In this document: one piece after another, positions 27,387-39,426 of the stretch | How the letters are laid out: every line of letters starts with the position of its first letter | Numbering within the stretch: the first letter of the stretch is position 1 | NCBI RefSeq assembly: GCF_036785885.1 | Contig: NC_092329.1 | Location: forward strand, 1,302,001-1,366,000 | Direction of reading: 5' to 3' | From: Coffea arabica | Lineage: Eukaryota; Streptophyta; Magnoliopsida; Gentianales; Rubiaceae | Length of the DNA: 64,000 nucleotides | Notes under the pieces: generated by a model | What the model was told of the DNA's origin: nothing | Seen by the model: the letters and a program-made list of their open reading frames with translations, nothing else | Databases searched by the model: none | Made by a program: the position numbers and the translations under genes

Positions 27387-28581
27387 AACTTCCAAGTTTG
27401 AGCACATTGCATCCACTCTAAAACTCTCATATGTGTCCCATTTACGACCAAACGTTACCAAAAATGGTTTAAACTCATGTAATGTAATCCGTCCCATTTG
27501 AGTCTAATCTTGACATAGAAGAAAGAAGTGTGCACACAACTAAATGAATTAAGAAAATAAAGAAAATTATTTTTTTATGCTTTTATCAAATTACCGGATA
27601 ATGCAAATTAAAAGGAAGCCAATGAGCCAAAAAAAAAAAAAAGGAAAATATGGTTTCAACTGGAATTTATTGAGGATGGACAAATCCAAGTTTAATCTTA
27701 CAAGAAAATTCTTAAAATATGCTAAAGACTAAGGCCTCGTCTAGGATCAAAAAGACACGGAAACTTTTTTTCAAAAAATCGACGCTTGTTGAAGGTGAAA
27801 CTTGTAAATAGAACAATCCCTTCTGTCGTGTATCCTCGATTAATGCAACCTCAGATGGTTGCAGTACTTTTAATTTTTTTTTTTTTTTTAAAAAGGAAGC
27901 ACTTTTAAGTGTTAAAAGTATTTTTAAGATATTTGATGAATATCGTTCCATAAAATTAAAAGTGAAGCTTTTAGTGTTGAAAGCACTTTTTGACAATAAA
28001 AAAAAAACTCAAATTTAGTGCTTTTACAGTAAATTTTGTAATTTAAAAAATAAAACATTAAATCTAATCCTTTTATCCTATTTTATAAAGTATACATTAC
28101 ATATTATTCGATATAATAAGTACTTATTGAGCTGTGGCTCGATACGCCACTAATAGGTAAAAAGGATGGTGAAATAGCTAAAATTACAGTTGAAGAACAG
28201 AAACTTCCGGTTGGAAAATTATAGTAATATGCTTTAACAAAGTCAAGGAATGAAAGAGTAATATTGCGATTTCCAAGCAACAGAATATGGAGATCTCCAT
28301 ACTTCCTTTAGCTTTGCTTACAATACCGACGCTTGGACTCGAATAGCTAGCTAGGATAGATTTGTAAAACTCGTGAGAATTGAATAAAAGACAAGTTAAA
28401 AGAGTAAGACTTGTTCAACGACAAAATTAAAGAGTTAAAACTCTGGGCTGGCTGAATTCGGGTTCTAGTTTGAAATGATCGATGATCGAACGGTAGCCTC
28501 CAACTTGAGATTGACTGCCGGCGGCCATGGATGGATGCAAGGAAGGAATTAATGATGGGAATGAGAGTAGCAGCGGGCAAT
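27387..28581. other. Intergenic DNA with a palindromic segment
   Basis: AT-rich. Around 27896-27996 the sequence aagcacttttaagtgtt is inversely matched by agtgttgaaagcactttt, suggesting another decayed inverted-repeat element. The final part near 28,400-28,581 probably includes the 3' UTR of the galactosyltransferase gene. No gene was found. Confidence 0.4.
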
Positions 28582-29367
28582 TTAGAAATCGGCATTAACA
28601 ATATTACTCCAAACAGCCCCGTCTCCTTCGCCGCAAGCGCTGTGCACAGCTTTCATCCTCTGCACTGAGTTGCATATCCCGCTGCATGACCAATCAAATG
28701 ACGCAATGCACGTCTTCCCTCCTTCCCTTTTCCATTCGCAGTCTGCCCCAAAAAAAAAAATTAAAAGTCCTACCAATAATATAAATATGGTACTTATAGC
28801 ACATATATATATATTGTACATTCATTAATTATTGTTACGTACCAGGAGGGGTTCCACAACACATGGAGCGATCGTCCACGTGTTGCACTTCCAGGCCAAT
28901 GAACCACGACCCCAGCGACACGTCCTCATTAGCATACCGATGCAACATCCCCCTGCACCATACCATGCATGCATGTGCATATATAATAGGAGGAGGAGTA
29001 CCGATCGAGCACACGTATATATATTTGTGGAGAAATTATTGCAGATGCCATCATGCATCAGCATCTTAGTTAGCTTTGTGATCATATATATGTATGTATG
29101 TATAGGCAAGCATGTGCATATTTGATAATTAAACCAAACAGTATCTTACGAGTTGATGGAGATATAGGTGGCAAGGTCCTTAGAGATGGCATATATTTGA
29201 CCGGTGGCATGCCTAAAGTACTTGTTGCCTTCTTCCCCAAATTTCCAGAACTCTGGCTCGTAATACTTGACTCCCCTGCCATGCCATGATTAATTTCAAG
29301 GGAAAACCAGCAACCCATTAAAAGTAAGTACTGTTAAGCAAGACTAGCTAGTACTGACTCAACAAGA

Positions 29368-29398
<31 letters not shown>

Positions 29399-31143
29399 TA
29401 TATGGTGCTGCATATATATAGATGTGTATGTATAGACATGTAATATTTGAAGTATATATTACACAGGAAAAAAAAACACTACTAGGTAGAAACAAATGTT
29501 ACTTGTGAATTCTACTCACTTCTGAGAAAGAACAGGTCCAGACTTCATGCACCCAATATAGGTCCTGGGTTGTGATTTGTAGCGGGCAAGAGTGTTTACA
29601 AGCATACCTACAACATATATATATATACATGACCAGTGCAAATTAGGCTAATTATATGCTGTGATTATTAATATGCAGCTGTATGTATAATTGGTACGTA
29701 ACTAAGAAGCAGCAGAGAGGAGCAGTACGTACCCAAATTGACATGGACATCATCGTCCACCTTGACATAGAAGTGGGCATCCCAAATTGAGACTGCAGTG
29801 GAGAAGTAGAGTCGAGTTTTGGAGGAGAGTTGGTGGTATCCTTCAACGTGATCCAGTCTGAGGAAGTCCCCGTACTCCGCATTCTCAGCATCAATGGCTC
29901 GATCCAGAACTCCTCCCGGTGTTGCACTGTGCCCTATCACAAATCGGATCACTATTCCTTTCTCCTTCTCCAACTTCTTCAACATATTTCCTATACATGA
30001 TCATTATATAGAGTGGATTAGTAGCACATAATCATGATCATCATTCTTTATAAAAATCAGAGGGAGGTATAGGTAATGCACTTTTTTTTTTTTTTTTTTG
30101 GGTAGGTAACATTTTATTAATACCCAAGAAAGATACAAAATATAGGTACCGCACCTGGCGTCTCTTATAAATAAAGATCGTTAGTATTAATTAACCTACC
30201 TTTGAGCAGCCAAGTGTCTCTGAGGGATTCACGCCGTCTCTTGCTGCTGAAAGCTGTATTAATTCCAATAACAACAAAGGCCTTCTTCTGCAGCAGGCTA
30301 CTAGTACTGGAGGTGGAATTTGAGGAGTTTTTGCGTAGATCATGATCAAGTGAGGAGTAGTACTGCTGTTGCTGGGTTTTCCGACTAATCCTAGTCCGAG
30401 CTGCTGACAATTCCATCTCCAATGTTGATATCGTTTTGTCTAATGACCTGTTTAATTAATTAGAGATCATTAACAAACGAAAAATAAAATCATTACGCAT
30501 GCAAGCAAGCAGCAATATTTTTTGTTATATAAGTATAATTAAAGGGAAACATGCATTGTTGATCGTGATCCTAGCAATTAAGCTGAGGGGACTGCAGGCT
30601 TATAACTCAAACAGCAGAAGAGTGATTAAATAGTCAACAAGGAAAATCAGGCATCTTGTACTATATGCTGTCTTACTGGATCGCTTGATGTGTCTTTCTC
30701 ACTTCTTCCATAACGTCTCCAGAGCCCATTTCCGTCAATTTCTTCTGGAGCACATGGACAGATACATATTTATATAGGCAATCATTAACTAGTTTTAATT
30801 CATTTTACGTATGAAGGAAGAGTTTCAAGAAAATCATAGCTCAAGTACTTAAATTGGTACGAAGTTTAATTACCCGTCTCTGATGATCACACCCATTTGT
30901 AACCAGCTGCTGCTGGGTGCTGAGCTTTTCCACATGATGATGAGTGGTGGGGATGCTGGAAATGGCACGACGTCCTATACTTTGAGTTTTCGGGGCAGGG
31001 CGACTAGTAGCAGTGATCAGGGCGGTGGTAGTGGACGACTTTGTGCCCCGGCTGCTAAAAACAAGTGATCCTGCCAGGAAGCTGGCAACACATAGCAAAA
31101 GGATGGCTTTCCCAGAAAGCACTGATGATTTCCCAGCCCGCAT
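28582..31143 (-). CDS. Probable beta-1,3-galactosyltransferase (GT31, DUF4094)
   Basis: Eight exons join in frame to 442 aa: 31143-30874, 30744-30677, 30447-30200, 29990-29733, 29607-29520, 29275-29150, 28952-28843 and 28742-28582. It is a type II Golgi membrane protein: a short cytosolic start, one membrane segment at about residues 12-29 ([16 protein letters not shown]), then a stem. The DUF4094-like region is followed by the GT31 catalytic domain with [17 protein letters not shown] and the metal-binding DDD at residues 274-276 ([11 protein letters not shown]), then [14 protein letters not shown] and a Cys-rich end. The family transfers galactose in beta-1,3 linkage onto arabinogalactan-type or other glycans. 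The closest remembered relatives are Arabidopsis B3GALT5/8, the latter being KNS4/UPEX1, which acts on pollen-wall arabinogalactans; that finer assignment is inference. It is longer than the usual 390-410 aa, mainly through Ser/Thr/Gln-rich stem sequence. Confidence 0.9.
30083..30150 (-). mobile_element. Retroposon 3' end fragment in galactosyltransferase intron 3
   Basis: A run of about 18 T is followed by gggtaggtaacattttatt and then sequence that looks like a LINE- or SINE-type 3' end read on the minus strand with a poly-A tail. It lies between exons 30447-30200 and 29990-29733. The element class is inferred from the tail only. Confidence 0.4.
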
Positions 31144-32049
31144 TCTCTTAATTTATTACTTTTTTTGAAGAGAGGAAGGAGAAGGGGGGGGGGGGGAGGT
31201 CAAGTTGCCAGGCTCGTGGCCCTGAGTTCAACAACAAATGCCACCGCAATCCAACAACGTTCGGCCTCTTTTCTGTCAGCACTCAGCAGCAGCTTTACCT
31301 CATGTGTTGTGGTGGGCTGTGGCTGCCGAGCGCTTTGTTGCCGAAGTCCTTGAACATGCATGGACCAAAACGCAGATGTCTGGATGGACGAAGATGCAGT
31401 GGATGGACTTGGGAAAGTGGAAAAAATTGATAATAATGATTATCAATATATATATATAAGAAATGGTCGGAGCTTGAATTGTTGTATGGAAGAGATATGT
31501 AGCTAGAGACGTAGGCAGCTAGCTAGTGTACCCATTTGGCTTGGAAGCTAATCGATATATATTGAGGGTTAATTGGTGTATGTGCTGTTCCATCATGCAT
31601 GGGAAGCAGCCAGTAGCTGGAGAGGGAGCGGGGGGAGAAGGGACTAATTATGGGAGGGCAGTTTAATCATGTGATTTTCATGTTTCAACAAACCCACTCA
31701 TATCCTAGCTTCTGCCAATACTTCTCCCCGGATTGCCCGTCTAATATGGAGAACACAACTCAAGTGTCCCACCACATATATGTGTCCCATCAGATGCGAA
31801 TGCTAGTTTTTTTTTTCTTTTTTTTTTTTTTGTGTTAATATATGTGAATGCAAGTTAACATAATGATATTCCTAGGTCGAAGTTTGAATACGGATCCTCT
31901 CATGATTTTCTGTTATATGTTGGATCATGCCCTTTGCGTACTGTTGTAGTATTACTAGTTAATGTGGACCTCAGCGCAGCGCGCGAGGTTGCCTGGGTTT
32001 GGTGGTATAAAGCTTCATCCCTCAATCCTCGAAGCCCAACTCCAGCCCA
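31144..32049. other. Upstream region of the galactosyltransferase gene
   Basis: Leader and promoter DNA for the minus-strand gene, with a poly-G run near 31185-31196 (C-run on the coding strand) and an AT dinucleotide run at about 31446-31458 that could serve as a distal TATA. Around 31809-31832 there is a T-rich tract. No gene is evident. Confidence 0.4.
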
Positions 32050-33420
32050 TAATACCTCTGTTGATGAGACTAGAGAAGGTTCAAATAAGCGAGAACCATA
32101 CAAACTAAGGTCAAAGGTATAGTCTCATTTTGCTTTAGAATAGATGACTGGTATCAAGCAAGGGCAATTACTATAAAAAAATAATAATAATAATAATTGC
32201 TGCTAATCCTAAGTGTCATGGTACAACTCCCTTGCTTAATCATTTATCTGAGTACAATCACAATCCCAACAACAAACCTAGTGGTCAAGCTACTTTGTAT
32301 ATAGGGTTGATTGATGATGGGGGAGAGACCAAAGGGAGTCTAATTATTTGGAAATTTGATCAGTCTAGCTATTAGCTAGGAAAAAGTATTGCATACGCGT
32401 TGATTAGTGAAAAGAAAGGATTTCAACATGTTATGCGTCGTACTACCTATCCTTCATTTGGGATTCCCTCTAGGTGGACTATTTCTAGAGATTGTTATCA
32501 ACTCTATTTAGTTTAGATAAGAAGCCAAAGTTAAAAAGTTTTCTTAAAAGTATATCTAGCAACTGATTCTTAGACCTGTATACAGAGAAATAATTATATG
32601 TGTTTGATTGCACATATTATTAATAATGACTAGAAATTGGACAAGAAAATAATAAACTTTTGTCCAATTACTAGTCATAAATTAAGAAACTGAAGTTGGA
32701 AAGGCTGTTGAAAAATGCTTGCTTGAATGAGGGATTGATGGTGTTTTTAGTGTTCCTATAGACAACGCTAGCTCTAATGATCTCTTGTTGTTCAATATAG
32801 TTACAGTATAGGTTAAAAAATTCAATGAATGTGCTAAAATTGAAAAAATTAAAGTGTAAGAAACTGTTAAACCTAGATGTTGCTACTAGGTGGAACTCAA
32901 CATATATCTCATGTTAGACACTGCCCAAAGATTTGAGAGAACCTTGAATGGTTTGAGGAGCAGGATCCCTATATGGTTCAGGAGCTACAATTATTACCAA
33001 CAAAGTCAAATTGAAACAAGGCTAGATTCCTAATTTCTATTATCTAACAATCAAATTTCCCACTATAGAAATGAACACTAAGGTAAATAATAAATAACTC
33101 AGAAAGAATATATAACATGTTGCCAAGAATGTCAGTTGGACCAGATTTTGAAGATTCAAATAGATATGATGCCTTTCATCATATCAAAGTTGATGATGTT
33201 GATAAATTTGATATTTTGGCATGATGATGGAAGGCTAATAGTATCAGATTTCCAATCCTTTTAAAAAATAGTTTATGATGTATTGGCTGTTCCTGTCTCT
33301 ACTATTGCTTCTGAATTTGCATTTAATATCGAAGGACATGTTCTTGATAGTTTCAGAAGTTCTTCAACTCTAAGGACTGTTCAACCTCTTATATGCTCTC
33401 AAGGAGATCCTCAATCTTAG
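32050..33420 (+). pseudogene. Decayed hAT-superfamily transposase
   Basis: Conserved segments of plant hAT (RICESLEEPER/DAYSLEEPER-type) transposase appear in order but in different frames with stops. The BED zinc-finger side comes first (SNKREPYKLRSKV, about 32075-32118, then a cysteine/histidine-like NPKCHGTTPLLNHLSE near 32205). Next come PSFGIPSRWTISRDCYQLYL (about 32450-32510), ATRWNSTYLMLDTA (about 32882-32925) and the C-terminal dimerisation region (VLAVPVSTIASEFAFN near 33277, then RSSSTLRTVQPLICSQ near 33357). The order and spacing fit a single transposase of about 450-650 codons. Multiple frame breaks make it non-functional. Sequence to about 33,900 may belong to the same element's 3' end; terminal repeats were not found. 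Confidence 0.75.
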
Positions 33421-35860
33421 AACTGAATGTTGAGAAATCTTTAGAGGAGCTTGAAGAATTTGAATCTGGTATAATGTCATTTTAATTTGTATCTCTTATT
33501 CTTCCCGTTTTACATGATTAAATCTACTACCTATTAATTTATTTGTTAATTGTTGTTTGTACAGTTTACTGGATAGTCTGGATTTATTAGTGCTTAGTGT
33601 TGTGAATTGTAAATTTGTAAGAGTAAGAGTATCCTGGAGTCTGATTTTTAAGACTAAAAGTTGGTTTGTTTGGTCCGTATTCTACAGTACTACTTGGTGC
33701 GGCTTTCATTGGGTTAAGTTAAATCTGAAAATTGAAGGTTTTTCCTCTTTTTTTTTTTGTTGTTTTCGGAATTTCTTATTCAATTTCAAATCAATATGAA
33801 TTCGATTCGAAAACTGATGATTTCGAAAGCAAAATAGGTCGAAATATGTAAGGACAAATTTTTCAAATTAACAAACTACTGAATTACCGATTTCATGTCC
33901 GATTCTCACTCTTGGTAGCTGCTCTTGCCTATCTCCTTATGTCGGACAAGGGGCAGGGACGGTCACCTGAACAGTTAATGATTATGATTTGGCCAAAAAA
34001 TTTTGTGCGGTCCAAATCACAAGTTGTGCATCAATTTTCACATCATGTGTGGGACCTGCAAAATTTTGTACTAAAATTACACGTTGTGCAAACAAAATTA
34101 CGCCACGTGCAACCAAAGTTACGTGCCGTTAAAAATGGCCAAACCCGCTGGAGACCCAAGCAACGGCTAGAAATTAGTAGCGGAAGATGAGAGGAGCCAT
34201 TGAAACTGCGAGTAACAATAGTTGCATATTTATTGCTTACATTTTTAATGAGAAGGTCGAAGATTACATAAAAACCAAGAAGACTTTGCCATCCAAAATT
34301 CTAAAATACAACTCAGACAGAGACATAGAAGTGATTTTAGAAGGCATTGGACTTTAATCACCCACAGTTCAGAAGTCTCAAACACGCTGAAAGCAAAACA
34401 TAGAGGCACCAACGTAATTTTAGCAAACCACATGCATGGAGCACTAGTACCAAACGAAAGGAATACGAAATGATTATAATGGCCCTAGAGAGGTAGACGA
34501 AATCAAAAGAATTACAGGTAAAACCCCAACTCCTTTTATATAGTGTAAAGATATTGAACAATTTTTCAATTCAATTGTTTGTGACTGAATTTGGCAAACA
34601 AGCCAGCTACAAAAATATCATACAAAACGTTAACATTTTGCACGATAATGCTTCAATCGTTGTCTTAACATATGCATTTTTTATTTTTTTTTTGCTGGTA
34701 ATACATACACTCTACTACACACAACTCACCAATAATGCCAGAGGCCCCTACATCATAGAACGCTTGAGATAAGATGCTACACCTCCAGCTCCTTAATTTG
34801 GGGTCATTAAGGTTAGTATTCTGAAGTGTCCACGTTAATTTGTAGTGGATCATATGTCCTTTAAGCTCTCCGATAGACAAATAAAGGGATAGTTGTATGT
34901 ATGGTAGTGTTGAGCACGAAAAGGGTAGAGTTATATGCATGAAAAGGGTGTACATGGAAATGAGCTGAAAGATGTCGTGACCATGAATACAAACGTAAAC
35001 AAGATGCAAGGAAGAAGAGAGAATGCGTAGAATGGAATCAAGCAAATTAATCTGCGCCCCGCACATGTGCAAAGCCCAAGCCATGGCGACTGCGTCTCCA
35101 TTGATCGAACTGGCCGGAGACTTCACAAACCCTCTCTACTCTACACCAGTATTATATATGTGCTTTTTGGTATTAAATTATAAACTGAATATAAATCCTC
35201 CGGAACTACTAGTAGTGTATATATTATATACATTAGTGTTGGATTTCAAATAATATCGGCCGTCCAAAATCCAAATGGAGGTTGAGAGAATCTCGAGGAG
35301 TACTTGTAGCTGTTCAAAGGAAGGATAGCATTGCTTCGGGAGCAATCAAATATCCCCTAATCGGACAATCATATTCTGGATCCCGTACGTATTTTCAATC
35401 TCGGGATCGCCTAACAACTATTTTTTTTTTCCCAAGAAAATGCTTTTGAATCATAACCAAGCCGAAAACAATGATGAATACCAGACGCGAGGTTAAGGCA
35501 AGTGCATTCTACTAACTTGATGGATGAAGTGAAGAGAGCGTGTGGCAATGGAAAAGGGATCGTATGCGCGTCCAATGAAGTAGTAGCTAGCATGAGGAGG
35601 AGGAGGAGGAGAGATGCATGGATGAGGAAATGCATGAGTTGTCGCTGGGGCACATTGCATGGCGTTTCCCTTTAGTCGCCGTCTCGGTCATTCCTATGAC
35701 TTGGCTTGTACGTTAGCTTTTAGCAATCCCGGCGGCGGCGTCACCGGCCGTCAACTTTCTCACAATATCACACACACACGCCCCTCGTAGCTAGCTAGGT
35801 AATTGAGACTTAATTTGAGAGGGTTGACAAATTGAAAAAACCACAGCAGGCAATTGCACA
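33421..35860. other. Intergenic DNA upstream of the NAC gene
   Basis: Up to about 33,910 the sequence (gattcgaaaactgatgattt and similar) may be the hAT element's tail. From about 33,985 to 34,140 short degenerate repeats of the form cgttgtgca/caagttgtgca recur at intervals, like a common plant repeat, but no ends could be set. A GGA-repeat (about 35598-35610) and a CA run (about 35769-35778) are present. Open frames on both strands here, including a 153-codon minus-strand one at 34665-35126, resemble no family I know and I do not call them genes. Confidence 0.4.
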
Positions 35861-36037
35861 TATATAAATGTATGTGGAGCGTTAATTTTGACAGCACGCA
35901 TACGCATACGCATGCGCATGTACATGTAGAGAGAGAGAGAGAGGCTCGCTGGCTTCATAGATTTTGAGGCCTTCATTGCCACCTTCAATCTGCATGCTGC
36001 TCTAGCTTCTTAATTTGGTGTGTATATATATATACTC
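35861..36037 (+). promoter_or_regulatory. Core promoter and 5' UTR of the NAC gene
   Basis: A TATA-like box (tatataaa, 35861-35868) lies about 170 bases before the start codon at 36038, implying transcription from about 35,890-35,900 and a leader near 140 nt. The leader carries a GA microsatellite at about 35928-35942 and an AT run just before the start. The call rests on sequence and spacing only. Confidence 0.45.
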
Positions 36038-38180
36038 ATGGCTTCATCAAATGGCGGCGTACCACCTGGGTTCCGGTTTCACCCCACGGATGAAGAGCTT
36101 CTGCACTACTACCTCAGGAAGAAGCTCTCCTTCCAGAAGTTCGACATGGAAGTCGTTAGAGAGGTGGATTTGAATAAGATTGAGCCCTGGGAGTTGCAAG
36201 GTACTAATTTGTACCTACCTACCTATTTCATTTTACTGTACTTCCCACCAAACTGGACCATACTCCCTCTATTTCATGCATTTGCCAATAACCCATTTCA
36301 TTCCCCTCTTTTCTCCGTTAATCTACCAGACCAAACGAAAGAGAAACGGATAAAATAAGTAACCTTTTTATAAGCATCTCCTGAATTTAGCCTTGCGTGA
36401 CATGCTACTAAAATTCTTCGTCTTTTTTTTTTTCAATTACAAAATATCAGGTCATTTCAAAGTACAAATGATTTCGTATCCAACTAGACAAGTGCTAAGA
36501 TCACCAACATATCGATCTAAGCCAGTAAACTAACATAGATAAAAACTGTACTCCATACAGTACCCCAACAGATTCCACATACTAGCAGTATATATATAAA
36601 TATGCACTCGTAGTAGTATTTGAAATCCAGAAATGGATATTATTCACCCTTATTTTTGTTCCCCTCCATTCACAGAAAGATGCAAGATTGGGTCCACCCC
36701 CCAAAATGAGTGGTACTTTTTCAGCCACAAGGACCGGAAGTACCCGACAGGTTCAAGGACAAATAGAGCCACCAATGCCGGTTTCTGGAAGGCCACAGGG
36801 AGGGACAAATGCATAAGGAACAGCTTCCAGAAGATTGGAATGAGAAAAACCCTAGTTTTCTACCGAGGCAGAGCCCCTCATGGCCAAAAGACCGACTGGA
36901 TCATGCATGAGTACCGACTGGAAGACGGTGATGATCCCGAAGCCAATCCCAATGTAAGTCTCCCAACGCAAGATGTAGCTAGTGTGTGTGTGTGTGTGCA
37001 TATATATATATATATGCAAAATTATCAATTATTCACTTTCTCTTGGTCAATAGATTGTAGCAAAATTAGTTATCAGGCTAGACTAATATTATATATATAT
37101 ATATATGCAAAATTATCAATTATTCACTTTCTCTTGGTCAATAGATTGTAGCAAAATTAGTTATCAGGCTAGCTAATTAATTAGTCAACAACACAGCACA
37201 TACTCAGAGGTAAGTAACGACGAATCCCATGAATGGATTTTGAAGTCACACACTTAATTTAATCAAAGGCCCCCTAGCTAGGTACCTGCTGTCACATTGA
37301 CCTCCCTCACACATATTCGTCCCGTGGAGGCCTGGTTTCTTGAATGGATCGATGCATTAAATCATGTCCAAGTAACAATTCCAGCATGAATGCATGTGGT
37401 CTTAGTTAGTTATATACGGAAGCATGTAAACACTTGTTATCTGTACTGTATGTACTGCAGGAGGACGGATGGGTTGTTTGTCGGGTTTTCAAGAAGAAGA
37501 ATTTATTCAAAGTTGGAAATGGAGGAGGGACTGGTGGCGGCAGTGGCGCGGCTGCCTCAGACCATCTCAATGCTACTGCTTCCGCCAATATTAATCAACC
37601 TCGTGGCTTCATGCATAGGGAGAATCAGTACTTGTTTCACCAGCAACACCACCCCCACGTCCTAGCTGGCTATTCTCACATGATCCCACTGCCCTCCATG
37701 CCTCATCAGCAGCAATACTCGGCCCAACAGATTCAAGCACAGAACTTCATACCCACGCATAAGCCCCAGTTGGACGCCGTGGGATATGATCTCTCAGCTT
37801 TCTCTTCGGCCGCTTCAGAGTCAATAGTAGTACCCATGATGCAGGTCAGGCAACTCATGGCAAATGCTAGGGACTGTGACAGCGGAGAAAGCGACCAGAA
37901 TGACACCAGTCTTCGCACTTACCAGCAAGCATGTGAATCCGGTTTGGAGGTGGGAACCAATTCTTGTGAACCTTCTCAGCATCAAAGTATGATTACTACC
38001 GGAGACGATCAGAATCTGAACGAATGGGGAATGCTTGATCCTCGACTTGGGAATGCACATGACTCCTCCAAAGGTGCAAGGTTTGAGGTTGGGGAACCTA
38101 ATAATCCATCTAATTCCATGAATCACGTCAGTCAACTCTCACCGCGTGGTGAGATGGATTTTTGGGGTTACGGCAAGTAG
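36038..38180 (+). CDS. BRN: NAC transcription factor of the BEARSKIN type
   Basis: Three exons join in frame: 36038-36200, 36676-36953 and 37461-38180, giving 386 aa. The NAC DNA-binding domain covers about residues 9-161 with all five subdomains: [48 protein letters not shown] with RTNRAT and [28 protein letters not shown], and [18 protein letters not shown]. The intron positions, after the WELQ codon and before EDGWVV, are the classic NAC layout. The C-terminus EMDFWGYGK is the ending I remember for Arabidopsis BRN1/BRN2 (ANAC015/ANAC070), as is FMHRE in the tail. In Arabidopsis these act with SOMBRERO in the nucleus to drive root-cap maturation and cell detachment. The tail is rich in Gln, His, Ser and Gly. 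I am confident of the subfamily but cannot tell BRN1 from BRN2. Confidence 0.93.
37000..37172 (+). repeat. 91-bp tandem duplication in the NAC gene intron 2
   Basis: A block from the AT run through gcaaaattatcaattattca to gttatcaggctag occurs twice, with corresponding bases offset by 91 (gcaaaatt at about 37016 and 37107). The two copies look nearly identical over at least 65 bases. It follows a TG run at about 36982-36998 and lies wholly in the intron. Confidence 0.85.
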
Positions 38181-38600
38181 TTTAAGTATTGGTGTACACT
38201 ACCCATTGATTCAAGATTTAGGTAATTAATCAGTCAGAAATAGAAAGTAATTTATATTAACCTGTGTATCAGAGGTCCTTCGAGCAAATTCATGAGGTGC
38301 AACCATGTAAAAAACATTGAACAGAATCATTATTTCCATTTAATGTCACTGTGCTACTTTTCCTGTGCTTCTAGTAGCATCTTCTTGTTGCGTGACGCTG
38401 TCAAATAGGAAGTCTCTTTTCCTTGAAATGTATATATATGTATGTATATATATATATGAAAGGTAACCCCGATCTTAAAGTAATTCTAGATTAGGAAGAT
38501 AGAAAGGTTATAAATACCGTGACTTTGTAACTATCAAATAGATAGTAATTCCTATCTTAAAGTAATTCGGAAAATAGAAATGTTATATACGCGTGACTAT
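38181..38600 (+). other. NAC gene 3' UTR and spacer
   Basis: The proximal part is likely 3' UTR. From about 38,460 the sequence (gtaaccccgatcttaaagta) has an imperfect copy near 39,197 (gtaaccacgatcataagtaa) on the far side of the inverted-repeat array, so the array probably landed inside an older repeat. No coding potential. Confidence 0.45.
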
Positions 38601-39173
38601 TACTTGGAATGCTCGGTGACATATTTTTCTATACCAATCCAATGCCACCTATAGTATTGCACCAAGTGTCCTGTTATTATTTACACTTTAATTTTCTAAT
38701 AATTCAACTTGGTTTGGTTTAACATAAGTGTAAATAATAACAGGACACTTGACATAATATTATAGGTACTTGGAATCCTCGGTGACATATTTTTCTATGC
38801 CAATCCAATGCCACCTATAGTATTGCACCAAGTGTCCTGTTATTATTTACACTTTAATTTTCTAATAATTCAACTTGGTTTGGTTTAACATAAGTGTAAA
38901 TAATAACAGGACACTTGACATAATATTATAGGTACTTGGAATCCTCGGTGACATATTTTTCTATGCCAATCCAATGCCACCTATAGTATTGCACCAAGTG
39001 TCCTGTTATTATTTACACTTATGTTAAACCAAACCAAGTTGAATTATTAGAAAATTCTAATAATTCAACTTGGTTTGGTTTAACATAAGTGTAAATAATA
39101 ACAGGACACTTGGCACAATATTATAGGTGGCATTGAATTGGCATAGAAAACATGTCACCGAGAATCCCAAGTG
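38601..39173. mobile_element. Tandem array of a foldback MITE: two truncated units and one complete copy
   Basis: Three starts of tacttggaat lie at 38601, 38767 and 38933, an exact 166-bp period. Units 1 and 2 stop partway through the right arm (…attatagg) and run straight into the next left terminus. Unit 3 (38933-39173, 241 bp) is complete: its right end catgtcaccgagaatcccaagtg mirrors the left end, and its centre is an extended palindrome around 39,050-39,060. A relative at 60145-60355 shares termini and arms. Flanking 9-mers (cgtgactat before 38601, tgtaactat from about 39175) agree at 7 of 9, consistent with a mutated Mutator-type target duplication. No coding capacity; a read-through transcript would fold into a long hairpin. 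Confidence 0.8.
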
Positions 39174-39426
39174 ATGTAACTATCGCCTGGAGAGTAACCA
39201 CGATCATAAGTAATTCTTGATGGAGCCTTAGAGAGCTCGGTCTATTGCATATAAGCCATGCGCATTATGACCAATAAACAATAATGAGCTTAATGACCAA
39301 TAGGTCCAACACACGGATATGTTTGCATATTTTTATATTATAGATGTTATTAGTATTAACTTACCTTTATTAAAGAAAGTTATTAGGATCTTATCTTTAT
39401 TAAGCAATTAAGTTATTAATATTGAA
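39174..39426. other. Spacer between two Mutator-type elements
   Basis: About 250 bases of AT-rich DNA with self-complementary stretches (cattatgaccaataaacaat, taatgaccaatagg). It may be a remnant of the older repeat into which the 38.6-kb array inserted. No gene. Confidence 0.35.

Noticed and set aside
34665-35126. 153-codon minus-strand open frame
   Set aside because: It shows no recognisable family, has atypical composition, and has no promoter or splice context that I can see.
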